From: Paenibacillus sp. PAMC 26794
GTDB lineage: Bacteria > Bacillota > Bacilli > Paenibacillales > Paenibacillaceae
DNA length: 64,000 nucleotides
Direction: 5' to 3'
Assembly (NCBI RefSeq): GCF_000316035.1
Contig: NZ_ANHX01000009.1
Coordinates: 47,376-111,375 of the forward strand
The notes under the pieces were generated by a model. It had not been told where the DNA came from and made no database searches. It worked only from the letters and a program-made list of their open reading frames with translations. Positions 34,124-43,284 of the stretch are shown piece by piece (positions within the stretch are counted from its first letter, which is position 1; each line of letters begins with the position of its first letter). The position numbers and the translations under genes are program-made.

Positions 34124-35419
34124 GTGCACTCAGATCGTAACAAATTACTCGCATTTCTATTAAACCTGATACCCGGTCTTGGTTTTATGTATTGGGGTCG
34201 AGCCGCAAGAGCCGTGATCTATCCATTGCTTTTCTTTGGAACAGGCATTGGCTTCATCATGTTGGCGTTGTTGACTGATGAAAAGGAATTGATGATTGTC
34301 GGGTTCCTGGGAGCCATATTCTTCTGGTGTATCAGCATGCTGGATATGATTATCGTTCTACTCCGTGCCCCTTCATTGCACGAAGTTCATTACCAAGGTT
34401 ATGGGACACATTACGGTGGTCTCCATCAAGGCGCCGCTTACCAGAAAGCATACGCTGGTCAGGAAGGCCATCTGGGACAGATGGAGATGGACCAGGAGGA
34501 AATACATCAACGACAGGGCGACGAGTATGGCGCGCCTGCGGGTCCTTATGGTCAACCCATGTATCGAAAAGGCAGTGAGGGTGAACGTTTCTTCACCATT
34601 TTGCTCTCATTTGTTCCGGGATTGGGACATCTTCATTTGGGATTGTTACATCGCGGATTGTCGTTTCTGATGGCGTTCTTTGGTTCATTTGCCATGATGG
34701 TCTTCGTGGCTTCGATCACCAATGAATCCGTATTTCTAATGTTCTTACTCATTCTGCCTGTAATATGGGTATACTGCATGTTTGATGCGGTGCAGCACGT
34801 CCACCGTAAGCAGGCTGGTGAGATATTACAGGATCGGACATTATTCGAAGAATTGGAGATGGGCAGAGTAGCCGGACGACGTAGCAAAGTGCTTGCAACG
34901 CTTTTATCCGCGTTTCCAGGTGCGGGTCATCTCTATCTCGGATTGCAAAAAAGAGGCATGCAATTAATGTTCCTGTTCCTTGCAAGCATCTATGTTCTGG
35001 ACCTGCTTCATTTATCGGTGTTTCTGTTCATGATTCCGTTGATCTGGTTCTACAGCTTCTTTGACGGGCTACAGTGCTCCAGTCGCTATGGACGCGAGCC
35101 TTTGGTTGATCAACCGATCTTCAAGGACTGGGCCCGCCATCAGCGTCTGATTGGATTCGGGATTGCCGCGCTGGGTCTATATTACTTGACGATCCGTCTT
35201 GTCATTCCACAGCTGAATGAGCTCTTCCCTAATGTATTTATGACGTATGAGATCCGTTCCTATTTGAACACCGTCATTGTATCCTTGCTGCTCATTTTTG
35301 GCGGCTTGAAACTGCTGTTTGGCAAGCAGAGGGGGACGGGTATCCATAGTGCTGCTCAACGAAATGATGAGGGAGCAGACAGCCTCTTTTTATTCAAGGA
35401 TCGGGATGATCGACTGTAA
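34124..35419 (+). CDS. Multi-span membrane protein with three repeated PGxG units
   Basis: I know no function for this protein of about 431 aa. It contains three copies of a unit whose core is IPGLGFMYWGRAARA (near residue 16), VPGLGHLHLGLLHRG (near 165) and FPGAGHLYLGLQKRG (near 267). Each is followed by one or two hydrophobic helices, and the second and third by a similar [LI]-I-W-[VF]-Y-x-x-F-D segment. The units resemble TM2/DUF5683-like hairpins. A Gln/Gly/Tyr-rich soluble linker (about 85-145) separates units 1 and 2. GTG 34124 is taken as start behind AAAGG. It is third in the sigma/anti-sigma operon and may be part of that stress response. Confidence 0.75.
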   Translation: MHSDRNKLLAFLLNLIPGLGFMYWGRAARAVIYPLLFFGTGIGFIMLALLTDEKELMIVGFLGAIFFWCISMLDMIIVLLRAPSLHEVHYQGYGTHYGGLHQGAAYQKAYAGQEGHLGQMEMDQEEIHQRQGDEYGAPAGPYGQPMYRKGSEGERFFTILLSFVPGLGHLHLGLLHRGLSFLMAFFGSFAMMVFVASITNESVFLMFLLILPVIWVYCMFDAVQHVHRKQAGEILQDRTLFEELEMGRVAGRRSKVLATLLSAFPGAGHLYLGLQKRGMQLMFLFLASIYVLDLLHLSVFLFMIPLIWFYSFFDGLQCSSRYGREPLVDQPIFKDWARHQRLIGFGIAALGLYYLTIRLVIPQLNELFPNVFMTYEIRSYLNTVIVSLLLIFGGLKLLFGKQRGTGIHSAAQRNDEGADSLFLFKDRDDRL

Positions 35420-35520
35420 TTTACGATCCAAGTTGAATTAAAGATTATTTACACTGACACTACGATGACAGAGCAACCTTCCAATCGCTGTTATCCCACA
35501 ACAAATATCCCACAAACAAA

Positions 35521-35564
35521 AAAACACGCCAAGGGCTATGTATATCAGCCTCTGGCGTGTTTTT
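35521..35564. terminator. Bidirectional terminator between the sigma operon and mtnB
   Basis: AAAACACGCCA (35521-35531) pairs with TGGCGTGTTTT (35553-35563); an inner GGCT/AGCC extends it. It serves both converging units. The gap 35420-35597 holds nothing else. Confidence 0.85.
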
Positions 35565-35597
35565 GGTTGTGCAGCTTTGATTTCGAATAAATGATTG

Positions 35598-36251
35598 CTA
35601 TTTTTTAGCGCCATTCAACAGAAGTTGACGGTACATCACTTCGAACAAGAACTCGAATGCTTCCAGATGACGTTTCGCTGCAAAAGCATCCTTGCCCCAC
35701 GCATATATACCGTGGTTACGTAGCAAGATCCCTGGTACGTTGGCATCAAGTACACCTGGTACCAATTCAGCGATAGATGGAATATCTGCAAAGTTAGGTA
35801 GGACGGGTACACGAATCTCCGCATTTTCTTCCCAAATGTTGAAAGCCTTGATCAATTCGATTCCTTGAATCGGTACGTGTCCATCTGCTCCAAAGAATTC
35901 ACTGATCAGGTTGTTAAACACGGTATGCACGTGGAATACAGCGCCACATCCCGTCAAACGATAGATTTCGCAGTGAATCAACGTTTCGGCACTTGGTTTC
36001 AACGTTGTTGTTTCAATTGCTTTGCCATGCTTGTCTACAAAAAGGAAGTCTTCCGGTGTGCGAAGAGATTTGTCTTTGCCTGAGGCAGTAACCGCAAAAT
36101 AAAATTGCTCCGGATCAAAATCTCCTACACGCATCGACAGATTGCCGCTTGTTCCAGGGAACCAGTTACGACTGGCGAACAACGCTTTAATATCAGCCAG
36201 TTCTTCAAGGACCTGACGTTTGTGTTCCAATGTAATCTTTTCAAAGCCCAT
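35598..36251 (-). CDS. mtnB: Methylthioribulose-1-phosphate dehydratase
   Basis: MtnB dehydrates methylthioribulose 1-phosphate in methionine salvage. It is a class II aldolase/adducin-fold zinc enzyme: GTSGNLSMR (phosphate loop), FHVHTVFN (zinc histidines) and LLRNHGIYAWG (third histidine) are present. Length is 217 aa. ATG 36251 has AAGGAG 11 bases upstream, and the gene follows mtnX by three bases. It is the last gene before the terminator at 35564. Confidence 0.92.
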   Translation of the reverse strand: MGFEKITLEHKRQVLEELADIKALFASRNWFPGTSGNLSMRVGDFDPEQFYFAVTASGKDKSLRTPEDFLFVDKHGKAIETTTLKPSAETLIHCEIYRLTGCGAVFHVHTVFNNLISEFFGADGHVPIQGIELIKAFNIWEENAEIRVPVLPNFADIPSIAELVPGVLDANVPGILLRNHGIYAWGKDAFAAKRHLEAFEFLFEVMYRQLLLNGAKK

Positions 36252-36254
36252 CGT

Positions 36255-36932
36255 TTACAGCACTCCTTGTGTTTGCTTCTGTTTCATATCTTCGATGATA
36301 TCGTAAAAGGTAGCGAATGGCACATGGTCCACACCCAGTTCAATACATTTGTCCGTTAAAATGGAGCGGGAGTAGACGAGATCGGCAATCTTTGCACCCT
36401 CAAAATCTGTCAGACTATCTCCAATGAGGATTCGGTTATATTGTTCTTCCGGGAAGGTACGAATGACTGTTGTTTTGCACATGCCGCAGCCGTTCTCACA
36501 AGGAGGCTGGCAGGGATTCGGCCATTCAATCTTAATGGTTTCACCCGAGAAGTCAGCTCCGTTGCAATAGACATGATCCTGCGGGATATGAAATGGTGCG
36601 AGTAACGGTTCGATAAAAAAGTCCATACCGCCGCTGGTCACATTAAATTCGATCCCTTCGCTGCGAACGTAGTCAAGAAACTCGCTGAATCCTTCACGGA
36701 TCCCCGCTTGTCCAAGCACGAATTCCACAATTTCATCTTTCTGCGATGCAGGCAGAAGAGCGAACATGGCTCCAACACCTTCACGCAGCGAGATTTTTTG
36801 CTCAATCGTATCTTTCATAATCGCTTCAATGCCTTCAGGCTTGAAATGTTTCATGATCGCTACGATGTTGTCCGAGAGAGTAATCGTACCGTCAAAGTCA
36901 CAGAAAATGACTGTTTTCTTATCACTTCTCAT
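36255..36932 (-). CDS. mtnX: 2-hydroxy-3-keto-5-methylthiopentenyl-1-phosphate phosphatase
   Basis: MtnX removes the phosphate after the MtnW step. It is a HAD phosphatase of 225 aa: FCDFDGTITLSD (D12, D14), NVTSGGMDFFIEP and IGDSLTDFEGAKIADLV give the HAD motifs. CQPPCENGCGMCKT is a cysteine-rich insertion typical of MtnX. ATG 36932 overlaps the mtnW stop (ATGA). Confidence 0.92.
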   Translation of the reverse strand: MRSDKKTVIFCDFDGTITLSDNIVAIMKHFKPEGIEAIMKDTIEQKISLREGVGAMFALLPASQKDEIVEFVLGQAGIREGFSEFLDYVRSEGIEFNVTSGGMDFFIEPLLAPFHIPQDHVYCNGADFSGETIKIEWPNPCQPPCENGCGMCKTTVIRTFPEEQYNRILIGDSLTDFEGAKIADLVYSRSILTDKCIELGVDHVPFATFYDIIEDMKQKQTQGVL

Positions 36933-38152
36933 CGTTCGCCACCCCACAGGTCCAATGCGCTTTTCAGCTCCGGATGCTCGGTTGCATATTGCGCGAGTGG
37001 AATGGAACGCTGTGCTGCCTCAATGGCTTGAAGGAATGCACGTCCGCCTGCCTCAGTGCCCATCGGATGTCCATGAATACCGCCACCAGCATTAACGATG
37101 ACATCTGTACCAAAGTCGCGCAAAATAAGTGGTACAAGGCCTGGATGGATACCGGCTGAAGGCACTGGCATACTGGTTCGTACTGGCAGATCAGCTGTCA
37201 GTAATTGCTCCGTGATCGCCATATTTTCTTCCATCGGCATCGTTACTGATCCATAAGGAGAAGGGAAGAGCACCAGATCGGCACCCGCAAGACGCATCAA
37301 CTGACCAAGTACAACCGAAGCCGACATGCCGTAATGTGGTGAAGGATACAGTGCTCCTGCAAGAGCAGGATGAGCCATAATTGGCACATTGATGTCAGGA
37401 TCACTGCTGAGTTCATGCAGGACATCATATCCGTAGGACAATACGTTGAACAACAAGGCATTTGCTCCAGCGCCAATGGCACGTTCAGCTTGCTCTTTCA
37501 GACGTGATGTAGGTCCTGTGAGATTGGTTGCATACAGAAGTTTCTTGCCTGTCTCCTGGCGTGCCTGTTCGGCAGCTTTCATGCAGACCTCGACTCTTTT
37601 TTCAATAGGTGTCAATTTATTCTCGAACAGAATTTCATCGTCCTTGATCAGATCAACGCCACCAAGAGCCTGACGAATAAATTGTTCACGCAGTTCATCT
37701 GCATCCAGTCCGATAACCGATTTGAAGATACTCATTAACAGTGGACGATCATGCACACCAAGCAGATCACGAACACCATTCAGTCCAAACTTGGGTCCCG
37801 GGAATGCACTGAGGAAGCCATCCGAGAAACCAAGCTTTGTTAATTTGATCCGGCCATCCATTGAGATTTTGCCAAAGACCGTCACAAGCAGGGCTGGGAT
37901 ATCACGGCTGAAGTTAATATCGGGATATCCGATGGTAATATCGGCGTAACGCTCACCCGCAGCCATGCCATCAGCTTCATGTACTTCTACGCTGATTACT
38001 TCACCCAGATGTTTCTGCATCGCTTCACGCTGGGCTTGCGGCAACTCCGTCCAGCTACCCACGGTCATGCCAATCGCAATGGACTGAGCTTTCTTGCGAA
38101 AGTCTGCATGATCATCATGCAGACGATATGTGGCTGTGCACATGTTATTCAT
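36929..38152 (-). CDS. mtnW: 2,3-diketo-5-methylthiopentyl-1-phosphate enolase (RuBisCO-like)
   Basis: MtnW is a type IV RuBisCO-like protein that enolises diketo-methylthiopentyl phosphate. GGVDLIKDDE (164-173) holds the lysine K170 equivalent to the carbamylated residue of RuBisCO and the metal ligands D172 and E173. The 407-aa length is normal. The gene overlaps proC by four bases (38149-38152), with no room for a promoter between them, so it should be transcribed from the proline T-box promoter. Confidence 0.93.
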   Translation of the reverse strand: MNNMCTATYRLHDDHADFRKKAQSIAIGMTVGSWTELPQAQREAMQKHLGEVISVEVHEADGMAAGERYADITIGYPDINFSRDIPALLVTVFGKISMDGRIKLTKLGFSDGFLSAFPGPKFGLNGVRDLLGVHDRPLLMSIFKSVIGLDADELREQFIRQALGGVDLIKDDEILFENKLTPIEKRVEVCMKAAEQARQETGKKLLYATNLTGPTSRLKEQAERAIGAGANALLFNVLSYGYDVLHELSSDPDINVPIMAHPALAGALYPSPHYGMSASVVLGQLMRLAGADLVLFPSPYGSVTMPMEENMAITEQLLTADLPVRTSMPVPSAGIHPGLVPLILRDFGTDVIVNAGGGIHGHPMGTEAGGRAFLQAIEAAQRSIPLAQYATEHPELKSALDLWGGER

Positions 38153-39009
38153 TTTAAATCCCCTTCCAAAGCAGCTCCCATCTCCCGTGAGCGCTCTGCA
38201 CAGCGGTTGACGGCTGCGATTACATTTTCAAAGAAATCTCCTTCGTCCAACGTTTTCAGTGCTGCCTGGGTTGCCCCTCCCGGGGATGTCACATCACTAC
38301 GAAGCTTCATCGGTTCCAAACCGGTTTGTTGTACCATTCGTGATGCGCCAAGCACCGTCTGAACAGTGAGATCACGAGATTGCTGGCTGGATAAGCCACC
38401 ACGAATACCTGCGGCAATCATGGCCTCCATTAAATAGTATACATAAGCAGGGCCGCTTCCGGAAATCCCAGTGAGGACTTCGAGTTTATCTTCAGGCACT
38501 ATGGTCACGATACCAACCGCTTCAAACATGGTCATCACCGTACTGCGCTGTTCATCCGTAATCTCTGGAGAGAAGGCAAGCCCTGTAGCACCAAGTCCAA
38601 TGGTACTGGATGTATTCGGCATGGTTCTGGCAATTGGCTGTTTACGACCAAGCAAGGATTGCATTGTGCGGATTGATAATCCGGCGATGACAGACACGAT
38701 CAGTTGATCAGGTGATAGCAACGGACCAAGCTCGCGCAGCGCTGCGGAAGCATCTTTGGGTTTCATACAGAGTACAATGACCGGAGTGGAGGCAAGATGA
38801 TCCAGAGATTGTGAAGCCGTTCCGGTATGTACTGCATAACGGGTACTGAGCTCCTCCTGACGTTTCTGGTTGCTGCGGTTCAGCATCGTAATATCCTGAG
38901 GACGAACGACTAGGCGGGAGATCAGTCCGCGCACGATGGCTTCAGCCATCGCGCCTGCTCCGTGGAAAGTAATCTTCTGTTGTAGTAACGTCTGTTGCTC
39001 TTGACTCAT
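38149..39009 (-). CDS. proC: Pyrroline-5-carboxylate reductase
   Basis: ProC reduces pyrroline-5-carboxylate to proline. FHGAGAMAEAIVRG is the NAD(P)H loop, RTMPNTSSTIGLGATGLAF and GISGSGPAYVYYLMEAM are the family signatures, with DVTSPGGATQAAL near the C-terminus. Length is 286 aa. AGGAGG precedes the ATG at 39009. It is the third proline gene of the operon. Confidence 0.95.
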   Translation of the reverse strand: MSQEQQTLLQQKITFHGAGAMAEAIVRGLISRLVVRPQDITMLNRSNQKRQEELSTRYAVHTGTASQSLDHLASTPVIVLCMKPKDASAALRELGPLLSPDQLIVSVIAGLSIRTMQSLLGRKQPIARTMPNTSSTIGLGATGLAFSPEITDEQRSTVMTMFEAVGIVTIVPEDKLEVLTGISGSGPAYVYYLMEAMIAAGIRGGLSSQQSRDLTVQTVLGASRMVQQTGLEPMKLRSDVTSPGGATQAALKTLDEGDFFENVIAAVNRCAERSREMGAALEGDLK

Positions 39010-39045
39010 ATTTATCGTTCCTCCTATATAACTGGTGCTGGGATA

Positions 39046-40293
39046 TTATTGACGAATCTGTCCATTGCCTGTAATCCGATATTTGGTTGATGTCAGTGCT
39101 GGTAGTCCCATCGGTCCACGAGCATGCAGTTTCTGAGTACTGATTCCGATTTCGGCTCCATAGCCAAATTCAAATCCGTCGGTGAAACGTGTGGACGCAT
39201 TGTGATAGACGGCTGCTGCATCCACATCATGCATGAAGCGCTCTGCATGGGCTGTATCCCGGGTTACGATACACTCGGAATGTTTGGTTCCGTAATGTGC
39301 GATGTGCTGCATCGCTTCATCCAGGTTCTCGACCACCCGGATATTTAAAATATAGTCGTTGTACTCGGTCGCATAGTCTTCCTCGGTTGCCTCAAGGGCA
39401 GAAGGAACAAGGCGGCGCACCGTGTCGCAACCTTTTAAGACCACATTGGCCTCACGGAATTGCTCGGCAAGAGCAGGCAGATGCTCTTCCGCATATGCGG
39501 CATGCAGCAGCAACGTTTCCATGGAATTACATACGGATGGACGTTGCGCCTTGGCGTTGATGGCGATTTCGGCTGCCATGACCGGATCTGCTGACTCATC
39601 CACATAGGTATGACAGATGCCTGCCCCGGTTTCAATAACAGGTACGGTTGCATTGGCAACCACATTACGAATGAGGGAGGCCCCGCCGCGTGGAATGATG
39701 ACGTCCAGCAGGCCGTTCAACTTGAGCATTTCATCCACGGAAGCACGATCTGCATCTTCAACCAGTTGCAAAGCATCAGCAGGCATGTCTGTCGTTGTGA
39801 GTGCCTGATGCAGCACCTCCACAATTTTACGATTGGAGGACAGGGCAGAGGAGCCGCCGCGCAGAAGCACTGCATTACCTGTTTTGAGACATAGTCCGGC
39901 TGCGTCTACAGTTACATTAGGACGAGCTTCGTAGATGATGCCAATCAGGCCAATCGGCACTCTTAATTTTTCAACATGCAATCCGTTTGGACGGGTAAAT
40001 GTCTCTAACACTTCGCCGACTGGATCAGGCAGATCTGCAATCTGACGTAACCCTTCAGCAATGCCAGCAATGCGCTCCTTATTAAGTGCGAGCCGATCCA
40101 GCATGGATTCTGGCGTACCTTGTTCTCTGCCGCGTTCCAGATCTTCGGCGTTTGCCGTAATGATGGAATCCGTCTCCTTAATCAAAGCATCTGCCATGAC
40201 ACGCAGGGCCGTATTTTTCTGTTCTGTATTCAATCGGTTCAGCTGTGGAACCGTGGCTTGGGCTTTGCTGGCTTTTTCTCTGACTTCACTCAT
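39046..40293 (-). CDS. proA: Gamma-glutamyl phosphate reductase
   Basis: ProA reduces glutamyl-5-phosphate to glutamate semialdehyde. It is an aldehyde-dehydrogenase-fold protein of 415 aa; KAQRPSVCNSMETLL contains the catalytic cysteine, and GAEIGISTQKLHARGPMGL is the family signature near the C-terminus. GAGGAGG precedes the start at 40293. Confidence 0.96.
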   Translation of the reverse strand: MSEVREKASKAQATVPQLNRLNTEQKNTALRVMADALIKETDSIITANAEDLERGREQGTPESMLDRLALNKERIAGIAEGLRQIADLPDPVGEVLETFTRPNGLHVEKLRVPIGLIGIIYEARPNVTVDAAGLCLKTGNAVLLRGGSSALSSNRKIVEVLHQALTTTDMPADALQLVEDADRASVDEMLKLNGLLDVIIPRGGASLIRNVVANATVPVIETGAGICHTYVDESADPVMAAEIAINAKAQRPSVCNSMETLLLHAAYAEEHLPALAEQFREANVVLKGCDTVRRLVPSALEATEEDYATEYNDYILNIRVVENLDEAMQHIAHYGTKHSECIVTRDTAHAERFMHDVDAAAVYHNASTRFTDGFEFGYGAEIGISTQKLHARGPMGLPALTSTKYRITGNGQIRQ

Positions 40294-40349
40294 CGTAATT
40301 CCTCCTCATATATATAGTTGAGTATTCCAACCACTATATAGCTTCATAT

Positions 40350-41453
40350 TTATTTTAACGTAATCCATTCGTCTCTATGAATAACCTCAAGTCTGTGGAT
40401 GCTAGCGAGTTGTTTCATCACTTCGCCACTGGGAAGTCCGGCAATGAGTCGAAGCTGGTCATCATCATAATTGACAATACCGCGACCGAGCAAGGTTTCA
40501 TCTATTCCGATGACCTCTACGACGTCTCCGGCGTGGAACGTTCCCAGTACCCGCTTGACGCCTACAGGCAGAAGGCTGTGCCCCCCATGGACAAGTGCCT
40601 CTTGAGCACCATCATCCACAACAACTGTACCCAGTGGAGTAGACATGAAGCCGAGCCACTGTTTTTTACGGGATAGCGAAGCGAGTCGTGTCTCAAAGTA
40701 AGTTCCTTTGCCTGTGCCATCAACCGCCTGCTGCATATCTCCAGGTTCTTTCACGCTTCCCACGAATACAGGTACGCCTCCACGTGTAGCAACCTTGGCT
40801 GCATCGACTTTGGATCGCATTCCGCCTGTACCAACCGATGATCCTGATCCACCGGCAAAAGCATAGATCTCAGCCGTGATTTCGGGGATACGGTCGTAAC
40901 GTACGGCAGAAGGATCTTTACGCGGATCTGCGGTGTACAGCCCGTTGGTATCGGTAAGAATGATCAGATGCTGTGCCTTCACCAGATTCGCAACCAGTGC
41001 GGACAACAGATCGTTATCACCAAACTTCAATTCGTCCACCGACACTGTATCATTCTCATTAAAAATCGGAATCACTCGCTGTTTGAGCAGCTCTTCTACA
41101 GTCATGCCTGCATTCCCCATGCGTTTACGACTGTGAAAGTCTGTACGAGTTAACAGAATTTGCGCCGTAGTAACGCGGTGCGCTGCAAAAGCCTGTTGAT
41201 ATGCCTGCATCAATAAAGCCTGCCCAACAGCGGCTGCAGCTTGTTTCTCATGCAACTGTTTGGGACGCTGAGGGTAACCGATCTCCCGGAATCCGGCAGC
41301 TACCGCTCCAGAGGTGACCAGAAGTACTTCATGACCCTGATCAGCCAATGCTGCAATTTCTCCGGCAAAAAAAGTGATCGAACTGCGATCCAGACCGCCT
41401 TCTTCCGTTGTAAGCGAGCTGCTTCCAATCTTAACTACAATACGTGAAGTCAT
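40350..41453 (-). CDS. proB: Glutamate 5-kinase
   Basis: ProB phosphorylates glutamate to start proline synthesis and is usually feedback-inhibited by proline. The amino-acid-kinase domain (about 1-255; VVKIGSSSLT, NENDTVSVDELKFGDND, LTDTNGLYTADPR, GTGGMRSKVDAA) is followed by a PUA domain (about 275-360). Length is 367 aa. AAGGAAGTG precedes ATG 41453. A T-box leader lies directly upstream. Confidence 0.95.
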   Translation of the reverse strand: MTSRIVVKIGSSSLTTEEGGLDRSSITFFAGEIAALADQGHEVLLVTSGAVAAGFREIGYPQRPKQLHEKQAAAAVGQALLMQAYQQAFAAHRVTTAQILLTRTDFHSRKRMGNAGMTVEELLKQRVIPIFNENDTVSVDELKFGDNDLLSALVANLVKAQHLIILTDTNGLYTADPRKDPSAVRYDRIPEITAEIYAFAGGSGSSVGTGGMRSKVDAAKVATRGGVPVFVGSVKEPGDMQQAVDGTGKGTYFETRLASLSRKKQWLGFMSTPLGTVVVDDGAQEALVHGGHSLLPVGVKRVLGTFHAGDVVEVIGIDETLLGRGIVNYDDDQLRLIAGLPSGEVMKQLASIHRLEVIHRDEWITLK

Positions 41454-41508
41454 GGTTTCACTTCCTTAAACATGATTAATAAGTGCTTCTGGAGCAGGCT
41501 TTTGCGGG

Positions 41509-41760
41509 TACAAAAAAAACTCCCGCCCTTTAGTTAAAAAGGACGAAAGTTCGTTACTTCCGCGGTACCACCTTTATTGATGATTAGATCATCCGGCTTC
41601 ATGCCCTGTAACAGAAGGCACTGTCCTGCACGTAACAGGCCGCTCAGGGGTAGGTTTCAGAGAAGAGCCGCGGTAAATTCTTTCAGCAGGGTGGAATTTA
41701 CTCTCTGGGCGCGACTGATATTCTCTTACTGGTCCCGTCATCACGTTTCGTTCAATATTT
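41509..41760 (-). promoter_or_regulatory. Proline-type T-box leader controlling proBAC-mtnWXB
   Basis: On the minus strand GGTGGTACCGCG (41572-41561) is the canonical T-box sequence that pairs with the tRNA acceptor end. It is followed by a 14-bp terminator stem (41551-41538 with 41531-41518) and eight T. Upstream lies a stem I with AGAGAG and a TAAATTC/GAATTTA hairpin; the specifier position reads GAAA-CCT-A (CCT at 41654-41652), a proline codon. Uncharged tRNA-Pro should favour readthrough into proB. Confidence 0.93.
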
Positions 41761-41765
41761 CTTAT

Positions 41766-41794
41766 AACATACCATGGAAACTTGGCATATGCAA
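41766..41794 (-). promoter_or_regulatory. Sigma-A promoter of the T-box/proBAC unit
   Basis: On the minus strand TTGCAT (41794-41789) and TATGTT (41771-41766) are 17 bases apart, just upstream of the T-box leader and 21 bases after the mtnE stop. Confidence 0.65.
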
Positions 41795-41814
41795 AGGGGT
41801 TATCGTCCTGTAAA

Positions 41815-43032
41815 TTACTTGAATAAATTCAGCTTACCAATCCGCTCCGCAGCTTCGCGTAATCGGTTTTCATCACTTAGCAGTCCCGCGCGCACATAGC
41901 CTTCGCCATGCGAACCAAAACCAATACCTGGGGCTACGGCCACCTTGGCTTCCCGCAGTAACAAGTCTGCAAATGAAGCTGAGGTATAACCTGCAGGTAC
42001 AGGCAACCAGCTGAAGAATGAACCTGCGGGTTTCGAAGCTTGCCAGCCAATGGAGGATAGAGCGTCATAAAACGTATTGCGACGCGATTCGTAACGTGAA
42101 ACCAGCGAGGTCACACATTCCTGGGAGCCAGTCAGTGCTTCCGTTGCCGCAGCTTGAATTCCACCGAAAAGACTGACATAGATATGATCCTGAAGCAGAT
42201 TGATTTTAGAGACAATCTCTGCATTACCTAGAGCAAATCCAACACGCCATCCAGCCATATTGTATGTTTTGGATAACGTATAGAACTCAATGCCCACTTC
42301 TTTGGCACCAGGGGCTTGCAGGAAACTTACGGGACGATGTCCATCGAATCCAATCGCACCGTAAGCAAAATCACTGGCAATGACGATTCGATTTTGAATG
42401 GCGAATTCAACCGTATCTTCGTAGAACGAAAGTGGAGCCGTTGCCGACGTTGGATTGTTGGGATAGTTGAGGAACATCAGCTTGGCCTTCTCCCGATCTT
42501 CGGCTGTAACAGCTTCGTAATCCGGCAGGAATGCGTTGGACTCCAGCAAAGGCATAAATGACATGTTTGCTTTGGCGAGTGCAATACCAGACCAGTAATC
42601 CGGGTAGCCCGGATCTGGAACGAGTACGGTGTCGCCGGGGTTAAGCAGGACCTGAGGTAACTGAACCAACCCGGTTTTGCCTCCGAACAGAATGGCTACT
42701 TCAGTCTCGGGGTCCAGATCAACATTGTAATCTTCCTTATAACGTTTGACGACAGCTTCCTTCAGGAAAGAGTACCCTCTAAAAGGGGAGTATTTGTGGT
42801 AGAGGGGATTCTCAGCCGACTCTTGCAGTGTTTTCACAATATGAGGGGGTGTAGGTGTATCCGGGTTCCCCTGACCCAGATTGATCACGTCATGTCCACT
42901 TGCGATTTCACGATTTACATTTTGAACAAGGGTAGCAAAAAATTGCGTTGGCAGCTGTTTCATCACATCAGAGGTCGGTATCGTAAAGGCTGAACGAGCA
43001 GTTGTATGGTCTGAATAGGTCATTAGATTCAT
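41815..43032 (-). CDS. mtnE: Methionine-salvage aminotransferase MtnE-like (PLP-dependent)
   Basis: This class I/II aminotransferase of about 405 aa should convert 2-keto-4-methylthiobutyrate to methionine, the last step of methionine salvage. TLSKTYNMAGWRVGF holds the PLP lysine, NYPNNPTSA and SDFAYGAIGFDG contact PLP, and the protein closely resembles B. subtilis MtnE (YkrV), for example INLGQGNPDTPTP and HKYSPFRGYSFLKEA. Start: GGAGTG precedes ATG codons at 43032 and 43023; 43032 is given. No SAM riboswitch is visible upstream. It ends just before the T-box promoter and could feed readthrough into proBAC. Confidence 0.85.
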   Translation of the reverse strand: MNLMTYSDHTTARSAFTIPTSDVMKQLPTQFFATLVQNVNREIASGHDVINLGQGNPDTPTPPHIVKTLQESAENPLYHKYSPFRGYSFLKEAVVKRYKEDYNVDLDPETEVAILFGGKTGLVQLPQVLLNPGDTVLVPDPGYPDYWSGIALAKANMSFMPLLESNAFLPDYEAVTAEDREKAKLMFLNYPNNPTSATAPLSFYEDTVEFAIQNRIVIASDFAYGAIGFDGHRPVSFLQAPGAKEVGIEFYTLSKTYNMAGWRVGFALGNAEIVSKINLLQDHIYVSLFGGIQAAATEALTGSQECVTSLVSRYESRRNTFYDALSSIGWQASKPAGSFFSWLPVPAGYTSASFADLLLREAKVAVAPGIGFGSHGEGYVRAGLLSDENRLREAAERIGKLNLFK

Positions 43033-43184
43033 CACTCCGGTTTATTAAAAATGGCAAATAGTTCTCATTAATTTATCACGCCAATCCCGAGCTGTATAGA
43101 GGGAAATACACTTGAATATACAGTACATAGGAGCAAAGAGCGGAGTATTGTACAAAACGGAAAGTGCTCATTTAGTTTTGTCCA

Positions 43185-43239
43185 TTGAGATGAGAGATAC
43201 CTTGTTTTATGATAATATCCGATAATGATAATCAATATC
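43185..43239 (+). promoter_or_regulatory. Promoter and Fur box of the siderophore-binding protein gene
   Basis: TTGAGA (43185-43190) and TATGAT (43208-43213) are spaced by 17 bases. GATAATGATAATCAATATC (43221-43239) matches the 19-base Fur box at 18 positions and covers the expected transcription start, so iron-loaded Fur should repress it. Confidence 0.9.
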
Positions 43240-43284
43240 ATTAACTTATTGCACAACGCACATGATATAGGGGGAGAAATAGAA

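Noticed and set aside
43033..43284. SAM riboswitch upstream of mtnE
   Set aside because: I looked for the S-box core on the minus strand and found none of its conserved segments; only a CTGTATA/TATACAG repeat is present.
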